Shown: in pieces, positions 1 to 6,759 of the stretch
How the letters are laid out: the number at the start of each line of letters is the position of its first letter
Position numbering within the stretch: the first letter of the stretch is position 1
The notes under the pieces: model-generated
Told to the model about the DNA's origin: nothing
The model's input: the letters and a program-made list of their open reading frames with translations, nothing else
The model's database searches: none
Assembly: GCA_937894805.1 (NCBI GenBank)
Contig: CALAYR010000027.1
Location: forward strand, 1-20,475
DNA from: an uncultured Acidimicrobiaceae bacterium
Lineage (GTDB): Bacteria; Actinomycetota; Acidimicrobiia; Acidimicrobiales; RAAP-2
Length of the DNA stretch: 20,475 nucleotides
Direction: 5' to 3'
Program-made: the position numbers and the translations under genes

Positions 1-86
1 CTCTCTTTGTCGTCGGCATTGGCTACTTCATCGCGATGTACTTCTCGCTCTTTCGCCACCTCGCGCCGGCTTCAGAAAGCAACTAG
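1..86 (+). CDS. C-terminal end of a membrane protein (partial)
   Basis: The frame starting at base 3 reads LFVVGIGYFIAMYFSLFRHL, then APASESN and a TAG at 84-86. The hydrophobic run of about 17 residues followed by a basic and then polar tail looks like a last transmembrane helix with a short cytoplasmic end. Third codon positions are mostly G or C, as in the neighbouring genes, which favours this frame over the other two. The gene converges on ilvC, and the hairpin at 103-125 lies between them. The family cannot be named from 27 residues. Confidence 0.5.
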   Translation, partial: LFVVGIGYFIAMYFSLFRHLAPASESN

Positions 87-107
87 CCCCAGAAAGCAAA
101 CAGCCCC
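74..107. repeat. 17-bp imperfect tandem duplication
   Basis: Bases 74-90 (agaaagcaactagcccc) and 91-107 (agaaagcaaacagcccc) are adjacent copies that differ at 2 of 17 positions. The first copy carries the TAG stop of the plus-strand gene. The second lost it and runs into the 5' arm of the terminator hairpin. It looks like a small slippage duplication. Confidence 0.7.
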
Positions 108-125
108 GGTGCATCGCACCGGGGC
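103..125. terminator. Hairpin terminator between converging genes, end of ilv operon
   Basis: A perfect 10-bp GC-rich stem (gccccggtgc / gcaccggggc) with a 3-nt loop (atc). On the minus strand it is followed by a U-rich run (TGTTTGCTTTCT), so it fits an intrinsic terminator for ilvBNC. On the plus side the downstream bases are not T-rich, so termination of the plus-strand gene is less sure. A second dyad (ggtgact-c-agtcacc, 137-151) overlaps the ilvC stop codon and could add a small hairpin to the ilvC transcript end. Confidence 0.8.
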
Positions 126-142
126 CACTGCACTGGGGTGAC

Positions 143-1171
143 TCAGTCACCACCCGAAACGTCTTCGACCTTCTGCTTACCGGCGCTGATGAAGGGCATC
201 ATGGCGCGCAGCTTCGATCCGACCTCTTCGATGGGGTGGCGCTTGCCGGCTTCCTTCAGCTCGCGGTAGCGAGGACGGCCAATCTCGTTCTCCTTGATCC
301 ACTCGGCCGCGAAGCGACCGTCCTGGATCTCGGCGAGAACTTCCTTCATCTCGTGCTTGACGGCGTCAGTAATGATGCGCGAGCCACGAGTTAGGTCACC
401 GTACTCAGCGGTGTCCGAGATTGAGTAGCGCATACCGGTGATGCCCTCTTCGTACATGAGGTCCACGATGAGCTTGAGCTCGTGGAGGCACTCGAAGTAG
501 GCACTCTCGGGCTGGTAGCCGGCCTCTACGAGGGTCTCGTATCCGGCGCGGACCAGAGCAGTCACGCCACCACAAAGAACGGCCTGCTCACCGAAGAGGT
601 CGGTTTCGGTCTCTTCAGTGAAGGTGGTCTCGAGGACACCCACACGAGTGCCACCAACGCCGTGGGCGTAGGCCAGAGCGATTTCCTTGGCGTGGCCAGT
701 GGCGTCTTGGTGGACGGCGATAAGAGCTGGCACACCGCCGCCTTCCTTGAAGGTACGGCGCACGAGGTGGCCGGGACCCTTAGGGGCGCACATGACGACA
801 TCTACGTCAGCGGGTGGGTTGATCAAGCCGTAGCGAATGTTGAAACCGTGGGCGAACATCAAGACCTTGCCGGCCGTCATGTGCGGAGCGACTTCGGCCT
901 CGTAGATAGCCTTCTGCGCCGTGTCGGGCAAGAGCATCATGATGACCTCGGCCTGCTTGGCCGCCTCTTCGATGCTGGTGACCGTCAGACCGGCCTTGAT
1001 GGCCTTGTCAATGGAAGACGAGTCGGGTCGGAGTCCGACGATGACGTCGAAGCCCGAGTCGTGGAGGTTCAACGCGTGAGCGTGACCCTGTGAGCCGTAT
1101 CCAAGAATCGCGATCTTGCGATTCTTCAAAATTTCGGGCTTGGCGTCCTTTTCGTAATACAGGGTGGTCAT
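143..1171 (-). CDS. ilvC: Ketol-acid reductoisomerase (NADP+)
   Basis: Catalyses the Mg-dependent isomerisation and NAD(P)H reduction of acetolactate and acetohydroxybutyrate, the second common step of valine and isoleucine synthesis. The 342 residues match the short class I enzyme. Visible features: Rossmann GYGSQG at 24-29; cofactor loop LRPDSSS (47-53), whose serines usually bind the 2'-phosphate of NADPH; catalytic His108 in FAHGFN; metal ligands Asp191 and Glu195 in TDLFGEQ; and Glu227 and Glu231 in the knotted C-terminal domain. The ATG is set by a strong AAGGAG at 1176-1181, 4 nt upstream. It is the last gene of ilvB-ilvN-ilvC, starting 20 nt after ilvN, and is followed by the hairpin at 103-125. 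The Asp50 in the cofactor loop makes exact NADH/NADPH preference uncertain. Confidence 0.98.
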   Translation of the reverse strand: MTTLYYEKDAKPEILKNRKIAILGYGSQGHAHALNLHDSGFDVIVGLRPDSSSIDKAIKAGLTVTSIEEAAKQAEVIMMLLPDTAQKAIYEAEVAPHMTAGKVLMFAHGFNIRYGLINPPADVDVVMCAPKGPGHLVRRTFKEGGGVPALIAVHQDATGHAKEIALAYAHGVGGTRVGVLETTFTEETETDLFGEQAVLCGGVTALVRAGYETLVEAGYQPESAYFECLHELKLIVDLMYEEGITGMRYSISDTAEYGDLTRGSRIITDAVKHEMKEVLAEIQDGRFAAEWIKENEIGRPRYRELKEAGKRHPIEEVGSKLRAMMPFISAGKQKVEDVSGGD

Positions 1172-1191
1172 ATTTCTCCTTTTAGGGGTGC

Positions 1192-1737
1192 TTAGTTTCT
1201 AGTCGGTTCTGAGGACAGTCGCGGCAGGGCCACGCGGCCGGTGCGGTGCAGCTCGATTTGAGCGAAGGCTTCGAGCTGGCGTTCAAGGGCGTCGCACGCG
1301 GCAGGCGTACCAGCCAGCATGAGAGTCACCGAGGTGTCATTGACGTCCACAATGGCCGCATTGGCCTGCGCAACGGCGTCCAAAACGGCCTGACGGGTCT
1401 CGTCGTCCACCTCCACGGTGGCCAGCAGGAGTTCTCGCTCCAGCGCCTCTCGGGGGGCGAGGTCGTTGATTTCGACCACGTTGATGAGCTTGTTCAGCTG
1501 CCCGCGAATCTGATCGAGCGGTGCCGATTCAGCGTCCACGACAATCGTGATTCTCGAGAAGCGCTGCGAGTCGTCGGCCGGGGCCACCGCCAGGGAGTAA
1601 ATATTGAATCCCCGTCGTGCGAAGAGGCCGGCAATGCGGGCCAGAACACCGGCCTTGTTCTCCACCAACACACTCAAGATGTGGTGCCGGACGGGACTGG
1701 AGGAAGTGACTCCGGTAAAGGGCTCAGGCACGGCCAT
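1192..1737 (-). CDS. ilvN: Acetolactate synthase small (regulatory) subunit
   Basis: Regulatory subunit that activates IlvB and confers feedback inhibition by valine. It is 181 residues. An N-terminal ACT domain (about 16-92) starts HHILSVLVENKAGVLARIAGLFARRG, the usual effector-binding fold (NKxGVLxRI), and the ALS small-subunit C-terminal domain covers about 95-165. The ATG lies 2 nt after the ilvB TAA. Its GAGGAG Shine-Dalgarno sits inside the ilvB 3' end, so translation is likely coupled. No separate promoter is visible, so control should come from the attenuator upstream of ilvB. Confidence 0.97.
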   Translation of the reverse strand: MAVPEPFTGVTSSSPVRHHILSVLVENKAGVLARIAGLFARRGFNIYSLAVAPADDSQRFSRITIVVDAESAPLDQIRGQLNKLINVVEINDLAPREALERELLLATVEVDDETRQAVLDAVAQANAAIVDVNDTSVTLMLAGTPAACDALERQLEAFAQIELHRTGRVALPRLSSEPTRN

Positions 1738-1739
1738 GA

Positions 1740-3449
1740 TTACGCTCCTCGCTGGGATGGGTGGACAAGGATTTCGTCATTCGTGGCGCCCGAGGGGACC
1801 ATGGGGAAGACTTTCTCACTCGCGTCGGTACGAAAGTCGATAACGACCGGCACGTCGTTGATGGTGTTGGCCAGTTCGATTGCGGCGATGGCTTCTTCCA
1901 TGGTGCGGGCGCGCAAACCGACGCAGCCCATTGACTCGGCCCACTTGACATAGTCCGGTAAGTCGGGCGAAAGATAGACCTCGCTGTAGCGCTCCTCGTA
2001 GAACATCTCCTGCCACTGGCGGACCATACCGAGGTAGGCATTGTTCAAAATGGCCACCTTGATTGGAATGCCTTCGGCCCGAGCGGTCACGAGCTCTTGA
2101 GCGGTCATCTGGAAGCAGCCGTCACCATCGATGCACCACACGGTGCGATCAGGGTGTCCGGCCTTGGCGCCAATCGCGGCGGGCACACCAAAGCCCATGG
2201 TTCCCGCTCCACCGGAGTTAATCCACGTTCCCGGGGTTTCGTACTGCCAGTGCTGGGCCGCCCACATCTGGTGCTGGCCCACACCGCTGGTCACAATGGT
2301 GCCGGGCTTTGAACGCGCGGCAATGGCCTCAATGATGGCCTGGGGACGGAGTTGGGCTGCAGGGTCTTGGGGGTCGTAGGCCAGCGGGAACTCTTCACGC
2401 CATGCGTCGATGGTCTTCCACCACGGCGCAATATCACCAACGTGCTTGGTGGCGGCGTCTAGCGCACTGAGCGTGTCTTTGATCTGGCCACGAATGGCTA
2501 CGTCGGCCTGACGAATCTTGTTGAACTCGGCGGCATCAATGTCGGCGTGAATGATTTTGGCGTGTGGCGCGAATCCGTCGAGTCGGCCCGTCACGCGATC
2601 GTCAAAACGGGCACCCAGAGTGATCAACAGGTCGCTCTGTTGCATGGCCGTCACGGCCGCGTACATGCCGTGCATACCGGGCATACCGAGGTGGAGGCGA
2701 TGGGAGTCGGGGAAGGCACCACGGGCCATCAAGGTCGTGACGACGGGAATGTTGGTGCGTTCGGCGAAGGCCAAGAGTTCCGCACTAGCGCGGGACTTCA
2801 AGACACCACCACCGACGTAGAGCAGGGGGCGCTCGGCCGCGGCAATCAGTGCGGCTGCCGCTTCGATGAGTGCTGCATCCACTTCACTCTCGGGGTGGTA
2901 TCCGGGGAGGTCGAGATCTTCAATCGTCTCGGGCCACCACCACTCCATCATTCCTTGCGTGACATCCTTAGGAACGTCAATGAGTACTGGCCCAGGTCGA
3001 CCCGTCGTAGCGATGTAGAAGGCGGCCGCAACGGCACGGGGGATTTCGTGAGCCGTCGTGACGAGGAAGTTGTGCTTAGTGATACCCATCGTGATACCGG
3101 TGATGTCACACTCTTGAAAAGCGTCAGTACCGATATTGGCCGTGGGCACCTGACCAGTGATCACAACAAGTGGCGTGGAGTCCATGTGGGCGTTCGCGAT
3201 AGGGGTCACGATGTTCGTGGCACCCGGCCCACTGGTCACCATGGCGACACCGGGACGGCCAGTCGCCATGGCGTAGCCCTCGGCCATGTGACCGGCACCC
3301 TGCTCGTGGCGAACGAGGATGTGGCGAATAGATGAATCAATGAGCGGGTCGTAGACCGGAAGAATTGCTCCGCCGGGCAGGCCGAAGATGGTGTCGACAC
3401 CCATCTGCTCAAGGCTCTTGATCAGCGCCTGGGCTCCTGTTAGCTGCAC
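1740..3449 (-). CDS. ilvB: Acetolactate synthase large (catalytic) subunit
   Basis: ThDP-dependent enzyme that condenses two pyruvates, or pyruvate and 2-oxobutyrate, with loss of CO2: the first common step to valine, leucine and isoleucine. The 569 residues have the three-domain layout: pyrimidine-binding domain about 1-170 with catalytic Glu49 in RHEQGAGHMAEGYA; central FAD-binding domain about 190-330; pyrophosphate-binding domain about 380-540 with GDG at 442-444 and the NN of the ThDP motif at 469-470. Anabolic features (IlvN partner gene directly downstream, RFDDRVTG in the central domain) argue against a catabolic AlsS. The start is GTG, chosen because AAGGAG (3455-3460) lies 5 nt upstream and no longer in-frame option fits, since the upstream region is the attenuator. 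Confidence 0.98.
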   Translation of the reverse strand: MQLTGAQALIKSLEQMGVDTIFGLPGGAILPVYDPLIDSSIRHILVRHEQGAGHMAEGYAMATGRPGVAMVTSGPGATNIVTPIANAHMDSTPLVVITGQVPTANIGTDAFQECDITGITMGITKHNFLVTTAHEIPRAVAAAFYIATTGRPGPVLIDVPKDVTQGMMEWWWPETIEDLDLPGYHPESEVDAALIEAAAALIAAAERPLLYVGGGVLKSRASAELLAFAERTNIPVVTTLMARGAFPDSHRLHLGMPGMHGMYAAVTAMQQSDLLITLGARFDDRVTGRLDGFAPHAKIIHADIDAAEFNKIRQADVAIRGQIKDTLSALDAATKHVGDIAPWWKTIDAWREEFPLAYDPQDPAAQLRPQAIIEAIAARSKPGTIVTSGVGQHQMWAAQHWQYETPGTWINSGGAGTMGFGVPAAIGAKAGHPDRTVWCIDGDGCFQMTAQELVTARAEGIPIKVAILNNAYLGMVRQWQEMFYEERYSEVYLSPDLPDYVKWAESMGCVGLRARTMEEAIAAIELANTINDVPVVIDFRTDASEKVFPMVPSGATNDEILVHPSQRGA

Positions 3450-3454
3450 AACAA

Positions 3455-3460
3455 CTCCTT
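3455..3460 (-). promoter_or_regulatory. Ribosome binding site of ilvB
   Basis: AAGGAG on the minus strand, 5 nt before the GTG start. It fixes the ilvB start and lies just beyond the attenuator U tract, so ilvB is translated only from readthrough transcripts. Confidence 0.85.
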
Positions 3461-3470
3461 GTTTGGAAAA

Positions 3471-3499
3471 GAAAAAAGGCCTCCCTTTCTGGGAGGCCT
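3471..3499 (-). terminator. Attenuator terminator in the ilvB leader
   Basis: On the transcript strand the stem AGGCCUCCC / GGGAGGCCU (9 perfect bp) closes a 5-nt AGAAA loop, followed by UUUUUCUUUU. This is a textbook intrinsic terminator placed between the leader peptide and ilvB. It would stop ilvBNC transcription unless its 5' arm is sequestered. Confidence 0.92.
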
Positions 3500-3532
3500 C
3501 GGGAAGCGTACGACGTGACGCTACCGTTGGCC
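3495..3532 (-). promoter_or_regulatory. Antiterminator hairpin of the ilvB attenuator
   Basis: Hand folding of the transcript gives an inner stem GGUAGCGU (3518-3525) with ACGCUUCC (3502-3509): 7 pairs plus one U-U mismatch, 8-nt loop. A 3x3 internal loop follows, then a 4-bp GGCC (3529-3532) / GGCC (3495-3498) extension. The last arm is part of the terminator 5' arm, so the two folds exclude each other. The left GGCC lies in leader codons 14-15. A ribosome finishing the leader would cover it and favour termination; one stalled on the valine codons would leave it free. No energy calculation was made. Confidence 0.6.
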
Positions 3533-3571
3533 AACACCTACTACTACAAGTACGGGTCCACGGTTTGTCAT
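3521..3571 (-). CDS. ilvB leader peptide (branched-chain amino acid attenuator)
   Basis: A 16-codon open frame, ATG to TAG, encoding MTNRGPVLVVVGVGQR. Codons 7-13 read GTA CTT GTA GTA GTA GGT GTT, so five of the 16 residues are Val and one is Leu. GTA should be an uncommon Val codon in so GC-rich a genome, which would sharpen stalling. No Ile codon is present, so the sensor seems tuned to valine (and leucine). It is followed directly by mutually exclusive antiterminator and terminator hairpins, then ilvB. Short Val/Leu/Ile-rich leaders before ilvB are known in Corynebacterium and Streptomyces. A -10-like CAAACT lies exactly 6 nt before the ATG, so the leader is probably made from a leaderless transcript. 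Confidence 0.88.
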   Translation of the reverse strand: MTNRGPVLVVVGVGQR

Positions 3572-3577
3572 GGCCTT

Positions 3578-3606
3578 AGTTTGTCACAGTTGGTGCAACA
3601 TTTCAA
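3578..3606 (-). promoter_or_regulatory. Promoter of the ilv leader and ilvBNC operon
   Basis: On the minus strand TTGAAA (3601-3606, 5 of 6 matches to TTGACA) is separated by 17 nt from CAAACT (3578-3583), which keeps the key A at position 2 and T at position 6 of a -10 box. The leader ATG begins 7 nt after the -10, where transcription should start. The -35 overlaps the gap just after the ilvD stop codon, so ilvBNC has a promoter separate from ilvD. Confidence 0.65.
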
Positions 3607-3609
3607 GTG

Positions 3610-5289
3610 CTAGGCCGAAGTAACTGCGCCCTTCTCGGCACCCTGCACCAGACGAGCAAACTTCTCGAGTACCCCAGTGGTGTAGCGGGGCACGAATGGG
3701 GCAACCTCGGTTGCCCGGCGGGCCAACTCGGCGGCATCCACGATCAGGTCAATGGAGTCCTTAGTGACGTCGATCACGATTCGGTCACCGTCGCGAACAA
3801 GTCCAATGGGACCGCCATCGAGGGCTTCGGGCGCCACGTGACCGACACAGAATCCATGTGTTCCGCCGGAGAAGCGTCCATCAGTCACGAGAGCACAGTC
3901 ACCGCCGCGTCCAGCACCCTTCATGGCGCCGGTCACCGCCAGCATTTCGCGCATACCCGGTCCGGCCTTGGGGCCTTCGTAGCGAATCACCACCACGGTA
4001 TTGGGCTGAATCTCGTCGGCCATGATGGCGGTCATCGCGGCATCTTCGCCATCAAAGACGCGAGCGGTGCCGTCGAACGTCAAGTTGTCAATGCCGGCCA
4101 CCTTGACGACGGAACCCTTCGGGGCCAAAGAACCCGTGAGAACTGCGATACCACCACGATCGTGAATGGGATTCGAGAGTGGGTGCACGACGAGACCGTC
4201 GGGCTTCGGGGCATTGAGCTCCTTCAGGTTCTCTTCCATGGTGCGACCAGAAACGGTCATGACGTCACCGTGCAGAAGTCCGGCTTCGAGCAGGTGAGCG
4301 AGGACGACAGGTACGCCGCCAATCTTGTCGAGGTCAGTCATGTGGTACTTGCCGTGAGGCTTGGTGTCGGCCAAGTGAGGAACGCGGCGGGCAATACGGT
4401 TGAAGTCATCCAGCTCGAGCTCGACACGGGCTTCGTGAGCAATGGCCAAGATGTGAAGAACGGCGTTGGTCGAGCCGCCCAAGGCCATGACGACCGAGAT
4501 GGCATTTTCGAAGGCCTTCTTCGTCATGATTTGGCGGGCCGTAATGCCACGATCCAAAAGATTCAATACGGCGACGCCCGAGGCGTACGCGTAGTCATCG
4601 CGACGAGAGTCAATCGAAGGAGCCGAGGCTGAACCCAGGATGGACATGCCGAGTGCTTCGCCGACGCTGGCCATGGTGTTGGCCGTAAACATTCCTGCAC
4701 AGGAACCTTCACCGGGGCAGGCCTTGAGTTCAATCATCGAGAGCTCTTCATCGCTCAGATTGCCAACGGCGTTCGCGCCGACTGCTTCGAAGACGGAAAC
4801 AATGTCGAGAGCCTCGCCACCGTGATGCCCGGGCAAGATTGAGCCACCGTAGAGAAAGACACTGGGCACATCCAAGCGAGCGGCGGCCATCAGCATGCCG
4901 GGTAGAGACTTATCGCATCCCGCAAACGTCACCATGGCGTCGAAGCGCTCCGCGTGCATCACCGTTTCAACGGAGTCGGCAATGACCTCACGGGAAACGA
5001 GGGAGGCGTGCATGCCTTCGTGGCCCATGGAGATGCCGTCAGAAACAGCAATCGTGACGAATTCGAAAGGGATGCCACCGTTTTCGCGCACGGCCACCTT
5101 GGCTCGCTTGGCCAAGCGGTCCAGCGGCAGGTTGCAGGGAGTCACTTCGTTCCACGACGAGGCCACGCCGATTTGGGGCAGGGACATGTCTTCGTCGCGT
5201 AGACCCATAGCCCGGAGCATCGCGCGAGCAGGAGCTCGGTTTTTCCCTTGGGTTACGACGGAACTTCGGGGGGTGGGGTGGGTCGTCAT
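3610..5289 (-). CDS. ilvD: Dihydroxy-acid dehydratase
   Basis: Fe-S enzyme that dehydrates dihydroxyisovalerate and dihydroxymethylvalerate to the 2-oxo acids, the third common step of valine and isoleucine synthesis. It has 559 residues, normal for the family. Cluster cysteines are visible as Cys52 (TPCNLPL), Cys125 in GCDKSLPG and Cys197 in CPGEGSCAG. Asp84 and the usually carbamylated Lys127 are the expected Mg ligands. Three cluster cysteines are the pattern of the [2Fe-2S] form known in M. tuberculosis. It precedes the ilvBNC attenuator and is not covered by it. Its own TAAACT lies exactly 6 nt before the ATG with no Shine-Dalgarno, suggesting a leaderless message. In mycobacteria ilvD is not in this cluster. 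Confidence 0.98.
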   Translation of the reverse strand: MTTHPTPRSSVVTQGKNRAPARAMLRAMGLRDEDMSLPQIGVASSWNEVTPCNLPLDRLAKRAKVAVRENGGIPFEFVTIAVSDGISMGHEGMHASLVSREVIADSVETVMHAERFDAMVTFAGCDKSLPGMLMAAARLDVPSVFLYGGSILPGHHGGEALDIVSVFEAVGANAVGNLSDEELSMIELKACPGEGSCAGMFTANTMASVGEALGMSILGSASAPSIDSRRDDYAYASGVAVLNLLDRGITARQIMTKKAFENAISVVMALGGSTNAVLHILAIAHEARVELELDDFNRIARRVPHLADTKPHGKYHMTDLDKIGGVPVVLAHLLEAGLLHGDVMTVSGRTMEENLKELNAPKPDGLVVHPLSNPIHDRGGIAVLTGSLAPKGSVVKVAGIDNLTFDGTARVFDGEDAAMTAIMADEIQPNTVVVIRYEGPKAGPGMREMLAVTGAMKGAGRGGDCALVTDGRFSGGTHGFCVGHVAPEALDGGPIGLVRDGDRIVIDVTKDSIDLIVDAAELARRATEVAPFVPRYTTGVLEKFARLVQGAEKGAVTSA

Positions 5290-5295
5290 AGAGAC

Positions 5296-5301
5296 AGTTT
5301 A
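5296..5301 (-). promoter_or_regulatory. -10 box of ilvD, leaderless spacing
   Basis: TAAACT on the minus strand followed by exactly 6 nt and the ilvD ATG. It matches TANNNT at the distance expected when the start codon is the transcript start. No good -35 is seen (best is TTCGTA at 19 nt). Confidence 0.55.
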
Positions 5302-5331
5302 GGAATCTCGACGCGTGTACTACGAACAGGC

Positions 5332-6759
5332 TTAGCGGCGAGACTGCAGTTCGGCAATGACGGCTTTGCCATTGGCTTGACCCTTGGTCGCCTTCATGAC
5401 GAGTCCAATGAAGAACTGGGCCAACTTGTCGTCCCCGTCCTTAAATCGTTGCCATTCCTCGGGGTTGGCCACAATGAGTTCGCCCACCGTCGCCGAGAGC
5501 GAGTCGGTCGATAGCTGTTCGAATCCCTTGGCCTTGGCCACGCTGACTGGATCGCCACCTTGATCGAGGAGCTCGCTCAAAACGTTCTTGGCCTGAGTTG
5601 CCGAGAGTTGGCCCGACTGCTCCATGGCCACCGTGGCAACGAAGTTTTCGACCGACAGGTTCGCGAGCTTCTCAATGTTGGCCGCTAATTCGTTCGCGGC
5701 GCGGGCCACGGCCAGAGCGACATCCCCTTGCGCTTGAGCCACGCCTTCGACGTAGATGTCGAGGTTCAGGTCGACCACCGTGGTCACCCCGTCCCGCTGC
5801 GCGTCAGTGGGGTTAGTCAACAGTGCTTCGAGGTCTTGGCGACGTCGGGCGGGGAGCTTCGGCAGGCCCGCGAGAACCCGGTCCTTCCAGGCCTGATCGG
5901 GAGCGAGGTCGACAAGGTCGGGTTCACGGAAGTAGCGATAGTCCTCGGCCTCTTCCTTGACGCGCAGCGTGGAAGTCTCACCGCGGTCTTCATCCCAGTG
6001 ACGGGTCTCCTGGCGAATCGAACCGCCATCTTCGAGAACGTCAATCTGGCGCAGTGCTTCATACTCAATGGCCCGAGTCAGACTCCGAAGCGAGTTGAGG
6101 TTCTTGATTTCGCAACGAGTTCCAAACGGCGTATCGGGCTTGTGGACCGAGACGTTGGCGTCTACGCGGAGTGAGCCCTCTTCCATTCGACCGTCGGAGG
6201 CCCCAATGGCCACGAGGATGGAGCGAAGTTCAGCGACATAGTCGCGAGCCTGCTGGGGGTTACGAATGTCGGGGCCAGAAACAATCTCCACCAGCGGCAC
6301 GCCGGAACGGTTGTAGTCCACGAGTGAGCGATCAGCGCCGTGAATGCGACCCGACGTTCCGAGGTGGGTCGTCTTGCCGGTGTCTTCTTCCATGTGGGCA
6401 CGTTCGATGGACACGCGTGAGCCATCGGGGAGGTCCAAATACCCGCGGGCATTGATTGGAAGGTCGTACTGACTGACTTGGTAGTCCTTCGGCATGTCCG
6501 GGTAGAAGTAGTTCTTCCGATGGAACGTGGAGTCTTGAATAGTGCAGTTGAGGGCAAAGCCAATGGCCATGGCCAGCTCGACCGCCCGCTCATTGAGTAC
6601 CGGCATCGATCCAGGCAGCCCGAGACATATGGGGCAGACCTGTGAGTTGGGGGCTGACCCGAATTCATTAGCACAGCCACAGAAGAGCTTGGTCTTGGTC
6701 TTGAGCTCGGTGTGGACTTCGAGGCCCACCACCATTTCCCATCCATTTGGCAACGTCAT
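5332..6759 (-). CDS. gatB: Asp-tRNA(Asn)/Glu-tRNA(Gln) amidotransferase subunit B
   Basis: Kinase/transamidase subunit of GatCAB: it phosphorylates the side chain of misacylated Glu-tRNA(Gln) or Asp-tRNA(Asn) and amidates it with ammonia from GatA. It is 475 residues. The N-terminal catalytic cradle begins MVVGLEVHTELKTKTKLFC, with zinc-site cysteines 27, 29, 42 and 45 (CGC...CPIC), followed by the diagnostic YFYPDMPKDYQVSQYD stretch. The helical and YqeY-like tRNA-binding tail is about 330-475. The ATG overlaps the gatA stop (ATGA). It ends the hydrolase-gatC-gatA-gatB unit, 42 nt before the ilvD start. Confidence 0.98.
   Translation of the reverse strand: MTLPNGWEMVVGLEVHTELKTKTKLFCGCANEFGSAPNSQVCPICLGLPGSMPVLNERAVELAMAIGFALNCTIQDSTFHRKNYFYPDMPKDYQVSQYDLPINARGYLDLPDGSRVSIERAHMEEDTGKTTHLGTSGRIHGADRSLVDYNRSGVPLVEIVSGPDIRNPQQARDYVAELRSILVAIGASDGRMEEGSLRVDANVSVHKPDTPFGTRCEIKNLNSLRSLTRAIEYEALRQIDVLEDGGSIRQETRHWDEDRGETSTLRVKEEAEDYRYFREPDLVDLAPDQAWKDRVLAGLPKLPARRRQDLEALLTNPTDAQRDGVTTVVDLNLDIYVEGVAQAQGDVALAVARAANELAANIEKLANLSVENFVATVAMEQSGQLSATQAKNVLSELLDQGGDPVSVAKAKGFEQLSTDSLSATVGELIVANPEEWQRFKDGDDKLAQFFIGLVMKATKGQANGKAVIAELQSRR

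Noticed and set aside
47..53. Short KARI cofactor loop LRPDSSS as an NADH-specific variant
   Set aside because: Residues 47-53 of IlvC: the serines point to NADPH and a single Asp is not enough to claim a switch.
2547..3335. 262-codon plus-strand frame within ilvB
   Set aside because: Antisense shadow of ilvB; composition rich in His, Gly and Arg and no domain seen. The same applies to the plus-strand frames at 482-1093 and 1246-1953.
3607..4632. 341-codon open frame on the plus strand
   Set aside because: It lies wholly antisense to ilvD, which has all family motifs; the antisense frame follows from codon bias and shows no recognisable protein.
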